DNA of 64,000 nucleotides from Streptomyces sp. TLI_146. Its GTDB lineage: Bacteria > Actinomycetota > Actinomycetes > Streptomycetales > Streptomycetaceae. The notes beneath the pieces are model-generated. The model ran no database searches and had not been told where the DNA came from. It saw only the letters and a list, made by a program, of their open reading frames with translations. The stretch's first letter is position 1; every line of letters begins with the position of its first letter. The translations under genes and the position numbers were made by a program. Below are positions 8,592 through 16,494 of the stretch, one piece after another. The stretch is from NCBI RefSeq assembly GCF_002846415.1, contig NZ_PJMX01000001.1:8680001-8744000 (forward strand). Reading direction: 5' to 3'.

Positions 8592-9620
8592 ATGACGAGT
8601 ACCCCGACCACTCCGCCGCGGCCGTTCGACGTGACCGCTGTCTTCCCTCAACTGGCTCCGCTGGCACGTACGGCGACCCGGCTGCACCCCCGCCCCGGGT
8701 CGCCGTCACCGCAGGACAGTTCGATTGGCGGACCATTGCTATGGCCCACCGACGAGCCGTGGCCGCACTGCGACGGACCTCATGTAGTGGACGGGATAAA
8801 CCTGGCCCTGTCCCCAGCGGATGTGAGGCTGGAACGGCTGATGCGTGCCGCCTCGCGCGGTAGAGTCTTGACCTCGCAGGAACGAGAGACCCTTGAGCGA
8901 ATCCGCCCCCCGCAGGGGCTTCCGCTCCACCTGGCTGTCGCCCCGTATGAGGGCTCCATAGCGATGCTTCCGGTCGCGCAACTGTACGCGCGGGACGTCC
9001 CCGACCTGCAGACGCCCGAAGGAGCCGACCTGCTCCAAGTGCTGTGGTGCCCCTTCGACCACCCGATCATGCCCAGGACCGCGCTGTTCTGGCGGGCGGC
9101 CGCCACAGTCACCGACATCCTCGCCACGCCCCCGGAACCACCCGCTATGCAGTTCGACGGCTATCTGCCTGAGCCGTGCCTGCTCAACCCGGAGCAGGTC
9201 ACCGAATACCCCGACCACCTGGAGCTGAGCGGGGAACTTCAGGAGCAGCTCGGAAACTGGAGCGTGTGGCAGGCAGCCGACACGGGAGTGGACAGCGCCT
9301 ACGCGTCGTGCCCGCAGGAGTTCTACGACAACGAGCTGGCCGGCGCGCCCGGTTGGAAAGTCGGCGGGTGGCCTCGCTGGGGCGCCACCGACCCCACCCC
9401 ACGGCTCTGCCCCACCTGCGACAGTGACATGGATGCCCTATTGACCATCGCCACGTTCGAAGCCGCCAACAACAGCAGCTGGCTCCCACACGAGGAACCC
9501 GCCGACGAATCACCCATCGGCTTCAACCACACCGCGGTTCAGATAGGCAGCGGCTACGACCAGCAGCTCTACGTCTGCCCGAAGGCACCGGAGCACCCCC
9601 ACGCCGAGCTGATGCACTAG
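8592..9620 (+). CDS. DUF1963/YwqG-like protein, copy 1
   Basis: The 342-residue soluble protein resembles DUF1963 (YwqG-like) proteins: LPRPGSP-like N-terminal region (LHPRPGSPSPQDSSIGGPLLWP), MLPVAQLYARDVPDL, DLLQVLWCPFDH, GAPGWKVGGWPRWGATDP, a CPTCDS zinc-knuckle-like pair, and a C-terminal QLYVCP. DUF1963 members occur in polymorphic-toxin immunity loci and their biochemistry is unknown. Start ATG 8592 aligns exactly with the start of copy 2, and the preceding 33 bases are similar too. Compared with copy 2 it has an extra insert of about 50 residues near residues 60-115. It is followed by an antisense integrase-tail remnant, as copy 2 is. Confidence 0.7.
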   Translation: MTSTPTTPPRPFDVTAVFPQLAPLARTATRLHPRPGSPSPQDSSIGGPLLWPTDEPWPHCDGPHVVDGINLALSPADVRLERLMRAASRGRVLTSQERETLERIRPPQGLPLHLAVAPYEGSIAMLPVAQLYARDVPDLQTPEGADLLQVLWCPFDHPIMPRTALFWRAAATVTDILATPPEPPAMQFDGYLPEPCLLNPEQVTEYPDHLELSGELQEQLGNWSVWQAADTGVDSAYASCPQEFYDNELAGAPGWKVGGWPRWGATDPTPRLCPTCDSDMDALLTIATFEAANNSSWLPHEEPADESPIGFNHTAVQIGSGYDQQLYVCPKAPEHPHAELMH

Positions 9621-9727
9621 CCAGCCAGGCGATACCTAGTGGCACGGTCCGTCCGTTGCCAGTGGGTGATGACGAGGGAGATCCCCTCCTGGGTAGGACG
9701 TGCTGTTGGCGCGCCCCAACAGCACGT

Positions 9728-9863
9728 CCGGGGCGCCGGAGAGGCCGACGCGGACCCCTTCGGTCTCGCCGAGCCAGCCTTCACGTTCGGCTTCGGCGAC
9801 GCGGTCGAGGGATTGTCCAGGCACCAAGCCGACGAGGTCCCGGTCGGGATCGCTCGTCTCCAA
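9728..9863 (-). pseudogene. Integrase/recombinase C-terminal remnant, copy 1
   Basis: About 45 codons read DRVAEAEREGWLGETEGVRV. This is the helical tail seen in Streptomyces tyrosine recombinases and transposon integrases (AEREGWLGEVEGLKVSLAGA type). No catalytic region remains. A second copy lies at 11040-11210 in the same position relative to the second DUF1963 gene. Confidence 0.5.
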
Positions 9864-10086
9864 GCATGGTCGGGAAGCTAACAGACAGTGCCTCTGACCT
9901 GCGAATATTCTCCTAGTAGTTCAGTCGACAGCACTACTCTGAACTCTGATGCGTGCTCGGCTGGGGTCGGTCCAGGGCAGGGGGTGGTGTCGCTTTGCAC
10001 CGTGCGCGAGCAGAGAGGGCGTCGCGCGTATGGAGGACGCGGCCGGTCCTGCTGGGTTGTCAGTGGGTGTTGGCATGATCATCATC

Positions 10087-10956
10087 ATGAATCGCACACG
10101 TACTACCCCGCCACGGCTGGTTGATATCGGCGCGGTCTTTCCGGCGCTGGCCCCGCTGGCCCGTCCGGCGGTCCGGTTGCACCCGCGTGTCGGCTCTCCC
10201 ACGGTGCACGACAGCTCGATCGGCGGGCCCTTGCTGTGGCCCGCACAGCAACCGTGGATGTACTGCCGCATCGGGCATGAATGGAGTAACCCCATGGTGC
10301 CCGTGGCCCAGCTGTACGCGCGGGACATACCCCTGCTGCGGCCGCCCGGGCGGAGCGACCTGCTGGAGGTCCTGTGGTGCCCCTCGGAGCACGATCCCGA
10401 CTCAAGTATTCCGGTCGAGTTGTCCTGGCGGACCGCCGCGGATGTCACCGACGCGCTGGCCGCGCCGCCCGAGCCGTTCGAAGCGGACGAGTACCTTTAC
10501 ATACCCAAGCCTTGCGTGCTCGCGCCGGAACAGATCACCGAGTACCCCCATCTCGGGGAACTCCCCGAGGAGCTGAGAGAGCAGATCAAGGACCCAGCGC
10601 TCTGGCAGGCAGCGGGCATCGTGGTCGACGAGGCCGACCCGCAGCAGCTTTATGACGACGCGCTGTCCCACGCCCCCGGCTGGAAGATCGGTGGCTGGTC
10701 CCGCTGGGGACTGACCGACCCCGTGCCGCGGTTCTGTGTGGCCTGCGGGACCGCGATGGTGCCTCTGCTGACCATCGCCTCGTCCGAATGGGAGCGCAAC
10801 ACCACGAGTTGGATCCCGTACGAGGACCAGCCCGCAGGCGCGCCCGACGACATCTGGTTCAATCCGCCTGGGATCACGGTGCTGGACGCCAACCGCCTGC
10901 AGTTGTACGCCTGCCCGGCGAACGGAGGCCACCCGCACACCAGCCTGGTCCAGTGA
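10087..10956 (+). CDS. DUF1963/YwqG-like protein, copy 2
   Basis: This 289-residue paralogue of the 8592-9620 product shares LHPRVGSPTVHDSSIGGPLL, MVPVAQLYARDIPLL, SDLLEVLWCPSEHD, HAPGWKIGGWSRWGLTDP, CVACGTAM and QLYACP. ATG 10087 was chosen because it aligns with the start of copy 1 at the same distance from a conserved TTGGCA element; ATG 10075 is an in-frame alternative. The two copies are diverged, not identical, so the duplication is old. The gene is monocistronic, with integrase debris on both sides. A role as a cytosolic immunity protein is inferred from family context only. Confidence 0.7.
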   Translation: MNRTRTTPPRLVDIGAVFPALAPLARPAVRLHPRVGSPTVHDSSIGGPLLWPAQQPWMYCRIGHEWSNPMVPVAQLYARDIPLLRPPGRSDLLEVLWCPSEHDPDSSIPVELSWRTAADVTDALAAPPEPFEADEYLYIPKPCVLAPEQITEYPHLGELPEELREQIKDPALWQAAGIVVDEADPQQLYDDALSHAPGWKIGGWSRWGLTDPVPRFCVACGTAMVPLLTIASSEWERNTTSWIPYEDQPAGAPDDIWFNPPGITVLDANRLQLYACPANGGHPHTSLVQ

Positions 10957-11039
10957 GGGGCCGCCACTTCTTCCTCCGCGCTGAATGATCACCCTTGCCG
11001 GGCCGCTCGCGGCGTCGGCAGGCCGAGCAGTACAGGCCC

Positions 11040-11210
11040 CCCGATGCCGCCGAGTCGATCTGGCCAGTCTTGGCCTCGGCGCCGGCGAGGCTGACGCGGA
11101 GCCCTTCGATCTCGCCGAGCCAGCCTTCCCGCTCGACCTCGGCGATCGGGTCGAGGAGTTGTCGCGGATCTCCACCAGCCGGCCGCGCTGGGCGGGGTCG
11201 GGGCGCAGGA
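11040..11210 (-). pseudogene. Integrase/recombinase C-terminal remnant, copy 2
   Basis: The minus strand reads IAEVEREGWLGEIEGLRVSL then AGAEAKTGQID. RLVEIRDN, the segment expected just upstream, appears in a neighbouring frame, so at least one frameshift is present. It is homologous to the remnant at 9728-9863, and together they flank the two DUF1963 genes. Confidence 0.55.
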
Positions 11211-11402
11211 GGGGGCATCGGCACAGGCGTGCTCGTGGATGCAGGCAGTGCCATAAAAGCGAACAGCGAAGACCAAAGCCGCCGCCAAGAAGACGGCGGT
11301 GGCGAAGGATGTCAGCAAGAAGGCACCTTCGAAGAAGACTGCGGGGTGTACGCCCAGAAGCGCGTAATCCTCGGACCGGTCACTCCGAGGACTGGCCGGA
11401 GC

Positions 11403-11744
11403 TCACCCTATTCGGCGAGGAGGTTCCGGGATATTCGGTGCGGTATTTCGCGTGTGCCACCACTCGATCACATTGGCCTGCACCATAAGGGCCAGCCAGT
11501 TGTAGGTCTCTGCGGGCGCATGGGGGAGGGCTGCTTCAGCGTCTCCCCCGGAGAGCTCCAAACGCAAAAGCCATTTCTCCCTGCGCTCGCTCCCCAATGC
11601 CACTGTGACATGCATCGAGAGTGTGAGATTCTCGGTGTCTCCGGCAAGGGAGATTTCCGAGAGGAGGAATTCCGGGTCTCCGACCCCGCCGAACTTCTCC
11701 GACAATGCGGACTTAAGGCCGGCGGGGACAGTGACTTTTTCCAT
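11403..11744 (-). CDS. Small acidic cytosolic protein, candidate immunity partner
   Basis: The 113-residue protein has no signal peptide or transmembrane segment. It reads as alternating strand/helix (FLLSEISLAGDTENLTLSMH, then VTVALGSERREKWLLRLELS, then a YNWLALMVQANVIEWW helix). The family is not recognised. It begins nine bases after the stop of the secreted protein encoded at 11754-12203, in the same orientation, so the pair is probably co-transcribed. Both genes have GC content visibly below the surroundings. A small cytosolic protein directly downstream of a small exported putative nuclease is the normal toxin-immunity order. Function is inferred only from this arrangement. Confidence 0.6.
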   Translation of the reverse strand: MEKVTVPAGLKSALSEKFGGVGDPEFLLSEISLAGDTENLTLSMHVTVALGSERREKWLLRLELSGGDAEAALPHAPAETYNWLALMVQANVIEWWHTRNTAPNIPEPPRRIG

Positions 11745-11753
11745 GGATTTACC

Positions 11754-12203
11754 CTAGCAGGCGGAGGGATTCTTGGTGTGGGCGATCGAGGTGATGTGCC
11801 CCGGCTGGTAGTACGCCGTGATGATGCCCTGCGGACGGACGCCGGTTCCACCCAGCGCACCGTCGTTGAAAACGACCTTGAACGTCATGGGCGGGCACTG
11901 GTTCAGGTTGGTGTAGTAGAACCCGAAGCTCTGACGTCCCCGGGCCACAGTATTGGCGGTCTGGCTATCATTGAATCCATGCTTTGCGACGATGTGGCGA
12001 TACCCCCAGGTCGATGTCCCGCAGCGCAGCGGAACGGCCTGGAAATTCCTCGTGTAGGTCTTGATTGCATACGTCTCGGACTTCCCTGCGCACGGGTCGG
12101 CCGTGGCCGCAGCGTTCGACGGCGCCGCCGACGAGAAAACTAGAGCGGACGCGGAAATGCCGAGCGCAACTCCGGCCGAAGAAGCGCGACGAGCAAAGTC
12201 CAT
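11754..12203 (-). CDS. Secreted small protein, candidate BECR-type ribonuclease toxin
   Basis: The 149-residue precursor starts at ATG 12203 with AGGGGGA upstream. Residues 1-31 are a Sec signal (Arg-rich n-region, AGVALGISASALVF core, A-rich cleavage site). The mature domain of about 115 residues has four cysteines, a WGYRHIVAKHGF motif, a FGFYYTN strand and a terminal VRPQGIITAYYQPG strand. His-containing RHI..KH followed by late ITAYY strands resembles the barnase/EndoU/colicin/RelE (BECR) nuclease fold found in secreted toxins, but this is fold-pattern matching, not a confirmed family hit. The small gene immediately downstream is a plausible antidote. Another reading is an extracellular protein of unknown role. 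Confidence 0.6.
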   Translation of the reverse strand: MDFARRASSAGVALGISASALVFSSAAPSNAAATADPCAGKSETYAIKTYTRNFQAVPLRCGTSTWGYRHIVAKHGFNDSQTANTVARGRQSFGFYYTNLNQCPPMTFKVVFNDGALGGTGVRPQGIITAYYQPGHITSIAHTKNPSAC

Positions 12204-12269
12204 CAGATCCCCCTGAAGCTCGAACACCTGTTCTGTCCTGATGAACATTCAGTGGGCGCCACCGCTTTT

Positions 12270-13066
12270 TCAGCCTGCCCTAATCCCGCCGAATGGATCA
12301 GATCAAGCCGTTTTTCAACTGGCCGGATAAGTCGGGCGCGCCACTTGCCGATAAAAGAACTTGCTTTTAGAGCTGCAATGGATTACCTCTGGAATGGAAC
12401 GGCCTGCCGTGCAGTATCCAGCCGCAGTACGTTCCGCTGGGCAGCCCGACCGGGGCGTGGAGCAGAGGTGTCTCGTTCGGGGTCTCCGGGCGAGCCGTTG
12501 ATCAGTCGGTGGTTCAAGTGTTCGTCTCGGGCCTGCATCAGGCCGCACCAATGCGGCACGGACATCGCCCACGTTTATGGTCCAGCGGTGATCGAGGGCA
12601 GCTCCGGCAGGGGGGGGCGGCCATGAACTGGGCGGTGTCGCCGTGGGGCCAGTGGATGTCCCCCGAGAAGGCGCGGTTGGTGGCAGGCGGTCCAGCCCAG
12701 GGAGGGGATGGCGGCCGGGGCGGGGAAGTCCGCCTGGGCGAGCGGCTCCGTCGAGAGGCAGGTTTCTGCAAGGCGGCCTTGCCCGGGCATGGTCCATGGT
12801 GCCCGTGTCCGCCCCGCCATGACGGGCGCTCAGGCCGATCCGGGTCTGGGCGCCCGCCCTTTCAGTGGCCCGCTCAGGGACCGCTGCTGACGAGGTGGCG
12901 GACACGGGGGATTGGTGTGCTGATCGTCGGCGGGAGATGCAGCCCGAGTGCTGGCAGCACAAGATCATCCTGTTCGTCGTCCGGCGGCTCCATGAGCCCG
13001 AGAAAGACGGATCCGGCACTGCGTGGCTCTGGCCTCTGCGCTGCGGCTGCGGCATACGGAGGTACT
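12270..13066. other. Gene-poor stretch before an IS element
   Basis: Roughly 800 bases with no frame that combines a start, a ribosome-binding site and protein-like composition. The first 120 bases are relatively AT-rich and probably contain the promoter of the toxin-like gene at 12203. The rest looks like decayed coding DNA of unidentifiable origin. Confidence 0.4.
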
Positions 13067-13068
13067 AA

Positions 13069-13931
13069 GACCGTGTCCTACATGGTGAGTTTGAGTAAAC
13101 GTTTGTAGCAGCAGATGGCTGCGGCGAGGCCAAGAAAGGCCAGGTAGTTGATGGGTTGGCGTTCGTATCGGTGGTTGAGTCGGCGGTAGCCGGTCAGCCA
13201 CGACATCGTCCGCTCGATCACCCACCTGCGGCGGCCGAGGCGTTCGCTGGACTCGATGCCCTTGCGGGCGATGCGGACACCGATGTGCTTGCCCCAGAGC
13301 CATCGTCGCAGGTGGGGGATGTCGTACGCCTTGTCTGCGTGCAGCCGTGTGGGTTTGGAATCGGCTGCGTGGGTTTCGTGTCCCATGTGGAAATGGGACA
13401 GCATCGGCTTCAGGGCGAGGCTGTCGTGGGTGTTGGCCGCGGAGAGTCCGACCCGGAGGGGCAGGCCGTCCGCATCGGACAGGATGTGCATCTTGGAACC
13501 GGGCTTACCCCGGTCCACGGGACTCGGACCTGCAAGTTCGCCCCCTTTTTCGCGCGGACGTGAGCCGAGTCGAGGACCGCACGGGACAGATCCACCAGGC
13601 CCTGCTCGTCCAGGAGCTGGAGAACCCGCTGGTGCAACCGGCCCCAGACCCCGGCACGCGACCAGATGAGGAAGCGACGATGCACCGTCGACTTCGACGC
13701 ACCGAAGCAGGGCGGCAGAGCGCGCCATGCGCACCCACTGACCAGTACGTAGACGATCGCGGCGAAGACCGCCTCGTCATCAATGTTCGCGACTCCGCCG
13801 CCCTGCGGACGCACACGCGCCGGCGGCAGCAACGGCCTGGCCAACTCCCACAGACCAGCCGGAACGATCCAACCCCACCGCCCACTCCCCATAACCCACT
13901 CAACGACCAACTGGCCATGTAGGACACGGTC
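13069..13931 (-). mobile_element. IS5-family (IS427-like) insertion sequence, complete ends
   Basis: The 863-bp element is bounded by perfect 17-bp inverted repeats (GACCGTGTCCTACATGG at 13069-13085 and its complement at 13915-13931). The bases TAA lie immediately outside both ends, consistent with a 3-bp target duplication. It carries one transposase gene in two overlapping frames. The intact ends, duplicated target and full coding capacity suggest a recent, possibly active insertion. It landed next to a broken IclR-type gene. Confidence 0.85.
13078..13892 (-). CDS. IS5-family transposase, two-frame (orfA/orfB) organisation
   Basis: OrfA from ATG 13892 encodes the N-terminal helical domain (LWELARPLLPPA, DDEAVFAAIVYVLVSGCAWR, STVHRRFLIW) and the first catalytic Asp region (SRAVLDSAHVRAKKG). 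Near 13550 coding character passes to a second frame with KPGSKMHILSDADGLPLRV, the second Asp (LHADKAYDIPHL) and the catalytic Glu helix (RRRWVIERTMSWL), ending at 13078. IS427-group elements make the full transposase by ribosomal frameshifting, so the phase change is probably programmed and need not be a lesion. The DDE residues are all present. Confidence 0.8.
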
Positions 13932-13935
13932 TAAG

Positions 13936-14500
13936 GCCGGGTTGGGTGTGGGGAGCAGGCGGCCATGGGCGGGTTCGCTGCCCCGGGTGCTGCCGGCCAG
14001 GAACAGGGTGAGGAGAAGCCCGGCGGAGCGGTTGCTGAGGACACGCGCTGCATCGATGAGCCGGTGCTGCTGGGAGGCGGGCAGAGACAGGGCCACGCAC
14101 CCGGCCTGGCCACCCACTGCCAAGGGCACGGCCACGCACACTTCGTGGGTGGAGTACTCGAGCAGGTCGAACTGGGCCGCTGGGTGACCGTGTCCGTCCA
14201 GGGCACGGAACACGCCTGATGATCGGTGATGGTGCGTGAGGTGAGCCGTACGGGGCGGCGGCGGGAGAGGTGGTCCATGCGGCTGTCGAAGTCGAGCTGG
14301 GCGAGCAGGCTCTTGCCGACGGCGCTGGCGTGGGCCGCGGCGCGGAAGTCGACCCATTCGTGGACTTTGGGGGTGGTGGGTCCATCCGCGTACTGGGAGA
14401 TGGTGACTTCGCCATCGGTGTAGCTGCTGATGTAGACGGCCGCGCCGGCGGCGTCCCGCAGTCCGGACAGGGTCTGTTGCAGGAGTGCTTCGGGGCGAGG
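13936..14500 (-). pseudogene. IclR-family effector-domain fragment, frameshifted
   Basis: The minus strand encodes EALLQQTLSGLRDAAGAAVYI, then SSYTDGEVTI, HASAVGKSLLAQLDF and, after one frameshift, AQFDLLEYSTHEVCVAVPLA and ASQQHRLIDAARVLSNRSAG. These align well with the IclR-type regulator at 50316-51149 (HASAVGKALLADLDF, AQFDVLEYSDLNVCAA). The N-terminal wHTH is missing and replaced by unrelated membrane-protein sequence. The IS5 element sits just beyond its 3' end. It is non-functional as a regulator. Confidence 0.7.
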
Positions 14501-14539
14501 AGCTGGTGGTGGGCCGCGGGCACAAGCTAGCCCAGCGAC

Positions 14540-14767
14540 CGGCTCTGCGCGCCTTGTGGAGGCCAAGCTGGCGCGCGCGGCGACGTACAGCGAGCGCAGC
14601 ACCCAGGCTTCCAGCAGCACTGCGAGCACCAGCGCCTCGGTCCCCGCCAACGCCCACCCGGGCGGCCGGACACCGGTCACGAGGCAGGCCGCCAGGGCCA
14701 GTTTCCCCGGCAGTACGGCGGCTACTGCGACCCGCGCAGCCCGTACGCCCCTTGGCCGGCCGCTCAT
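14540..14767 (-). pseudogene. N-terminal stub of a membrane protein fused to the IclR fragment
   Basis: From ATG 14767, whose ATGA overlaps the MerR stop codon, about 70 codons encode two hydrophobic segments (VAVAAVLPGKLALAACLV and TEALVLAVLLEAWVLRSLY). This is the typical start of a Streptomyces membrane protein located downstream of a MerR gene. The frame then runs into the IclR fragment, so the rest of the protein has been deleted. The four-base overlap shows it was translationally coupled to the MerR gene. Confidence 0.5.
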
Positions 14768-15493
14768 CCTCGGCCCCTTTCCATGAAAGCCTCCATGTGC
14801 CGACTCACGACCTCCGCTTGCGCTGGGGTGCACTCAGCGAGCAGCGCCTCGTTGAACCCGGTCACGACCACCCCGTCTTTGGGGATCGAGGCGAACAGTT
14901 CCTTGGGGACGGCTGCTATCAGGTCAGCTGTCAGGGGTGCGATCCGCGGATCGTAGGTGGGGGCTTCGGCGAGTGCGTCGAGGCGCGCGTGCAGTTCGAC
15001 AACCGCGGGATCGGCGACCATCGTCCCGAGCAGCCCGAGCATCTCTTGGTTACCGGTGCCGGTGGCGTCCAGCAGCGTGAGGTACTCGCGGTCCTTGGCC
15101 GTCGGCGAGTCTGTTCGGGGGCTTGTGCCGGCAGTGCGGCGAGGGCGGGTGAGACGGGCCCGGTTGCGCCGGGCGGCTCGGCGAGCAGGGCGCTGAGCTG
15201 GCGGCGGCGCTCCTTGATGTGGCTTCCTGGCGGGCCAGGTCGGCGTCGAGTTCTTCCAATATCTCGGTCAGTTCGCGCCCGCCATCGTCGGCGAGGGCGT
15301 CGCGCACTTCATCGAGGCTGAGGCCGAGTTCGGTGAGCCGGCGCAGCCGGGCGAGCAGGACGGCGTCGCGGACGCTGTAGGCCCGGTAGCCGTTGGGGCG
15401 CCGCTCCGGTTCCGGAAGCAGCCCGACATGGTGGTAGTGCCGGATCGCCCGGGTGGTGAGGCCTACGAGCGCGGCGATCTCTCCGATTCGCAT
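14764..15493 (-). pseudogene. MerR-family regulator with two small frameshifts
   Basis: The N-terminus from ATG 15493 is a standard MerR wHTH (MRIGEIAALVGLTTRAIRHY, GLLPEPER, NGYRAYSVRD) plus the start of the dimerisation helix. Near 15220 the frame shifts (HIKERRRQLSALLAEPPGA in the next frame) and near 15110 shifts again (SPTAKDREYLTLLDATG), after which an intact tail ends at 14764. The sequence is otherwise conserved over about 240 codons. Two single-base events could restore the gene, so it is either a recent pseudogene or an assembly artefact. It would have controlled the membrane protein overlapping its stop. Confidence 0.75.
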
Positions 15494-15615
15494 GCCGCCA
15501 GTAGAAAACCTGCCGTTGCGTCAAGGTCAAGCGGTGAAAGCATCGTCGGGCGCAAAACGGCTCAAGCGCGTCTACACACTGGAGTGGTGCGGCCTCGCCA
15601 GCGCCACGTACCTGG

Positions 15616-16287
15616 TCAGGGTCCGCTCCCGCTACCCCTCGTCGGCCTCGTTGAGTTCCACTGTCCGGGTCGCGAAGCGGGCGTAGGGCGCCGCACGAAC
15701 AGGAGGCAGCGTCGGGCTCGATCGCCTGATCGACTGCCAAGATCCGCGGACAGGGCCGCGTAGATGTACTCGCTGCCCCAGCGATCTCCGTCGAGGTCGT
15801 TCTCGACCAAGTGCGCCTCCCGGCGCATCCCGAGGCGCTCACAGACCCGCACGGACCCGGTGTTCTCCACATCCAGCCGTGCGTAGAGCCGGTGGACGCC
15901 CAGCGTGTCGAAGGCAAACCCGGCCAGCGCGGCGGCCGCCTCGGTCGCGTAGCCGTGTCCCTGGTGACCTGGGTCGAGAGTCCAGCCGATCTCGGCCTGG
16001 GCGGCGCGGGCATCGGCGAGGGTGAGGCTCACCTCTCCAAGGACGCCGGGCTCATCGCGTCGGCAGACAGCGAGCGCCAGCTTGTCCCCGTCGGCGCGCC
16101 AGGCCGTCTGCGCCGCACGCTCGGCGGCAACCTGCTCGCTGCGCTCACGCGTGTGTGCCGGCCGGTACAAGTAGCGCGCCACGCTCGGCAGGCTCTGGTA
16201 GGCGTACAGGTCGTCGGCGTCGCCGGGAGTGAACAGACGCAGCGACAACCGGGCCGTGGTCAACGGCAGCAGCGAGGCGATGTCCAT
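15616..16287 (-). CDS. GNAT-family N-acetyltransferase (RimJ/RimL type)
   Basis: The 223-residue protein starts at ATG 16287, five bases after GGAGG. It shows LTTARLSLRLFTPGDADDLY, the typical RimJ/RimL start, then EIGWTLDP, the acetyl-CoA-binding loop HQGHGYATEAA, and VHRLYARLDVENTGSVRVCE with the downstream LGM turn. These enzymes transfer acetyl groups from acetyl-CoA to protein N-termini, ribosomal proteins or small molecules; the substrate here is unknown. The last 35 residues are Arg/Pro-rich and atypical, so the 3' end may have been altered. The broken MerR gene lies downstream in the same orientation. Confidence 0.8.
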   Translation of the reverse strand: MDIASLLPLTTARLSLRLFTPGDADDLYAYQSLPSVARYLYRPAHTRERSEQVAAERAAQTAWRADGDKLALAVCRRDEPGVLGEVSLTLADARAAQAEIGWTLDPGHQGHGYATEAAAALAGFAFDTLGVHRLYARLDVENTGSVRVCERLGMRREAHLVENDLDGDRWGSEYIYAALSADLGSRSGDRARRCLLFVRRPTPASRPGQWNSTRPTRGSGSGP

Positions 16288-16494
16288 GCGGACCTCCGGG
16301 ACGCAGATGTGGATCAAGTTTGCGGACTGATTTTCGCATCACGACTGCCCGCCAGCCACGCCTTTTCAGGAGCAGCGCTCGGCAGCCGCACTGCACGACG
16401 AGGCGCGGCATTCCCGGAGTTGTTCACTGACCCACGCTCCTAGGGGGCGCAGCTGAGTTCGTCTTGGAGGGGCGAAGCGCCAGACGATCCCGGG

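Noticed and set aside
12315..13055. Open frame of 246 codons on the minus strand
   Set aside because: Low-complexity Pro/Arg/Ser composition with no motif, ribosome-binding site or conserved order.
13410..14657. Single 415-codon frame spanning the IS5 element and the IclR fragment
   Set aside because: It is a chance fusion across the IS boundary at 13931. The inverted repeat and target duplication show two separate units.
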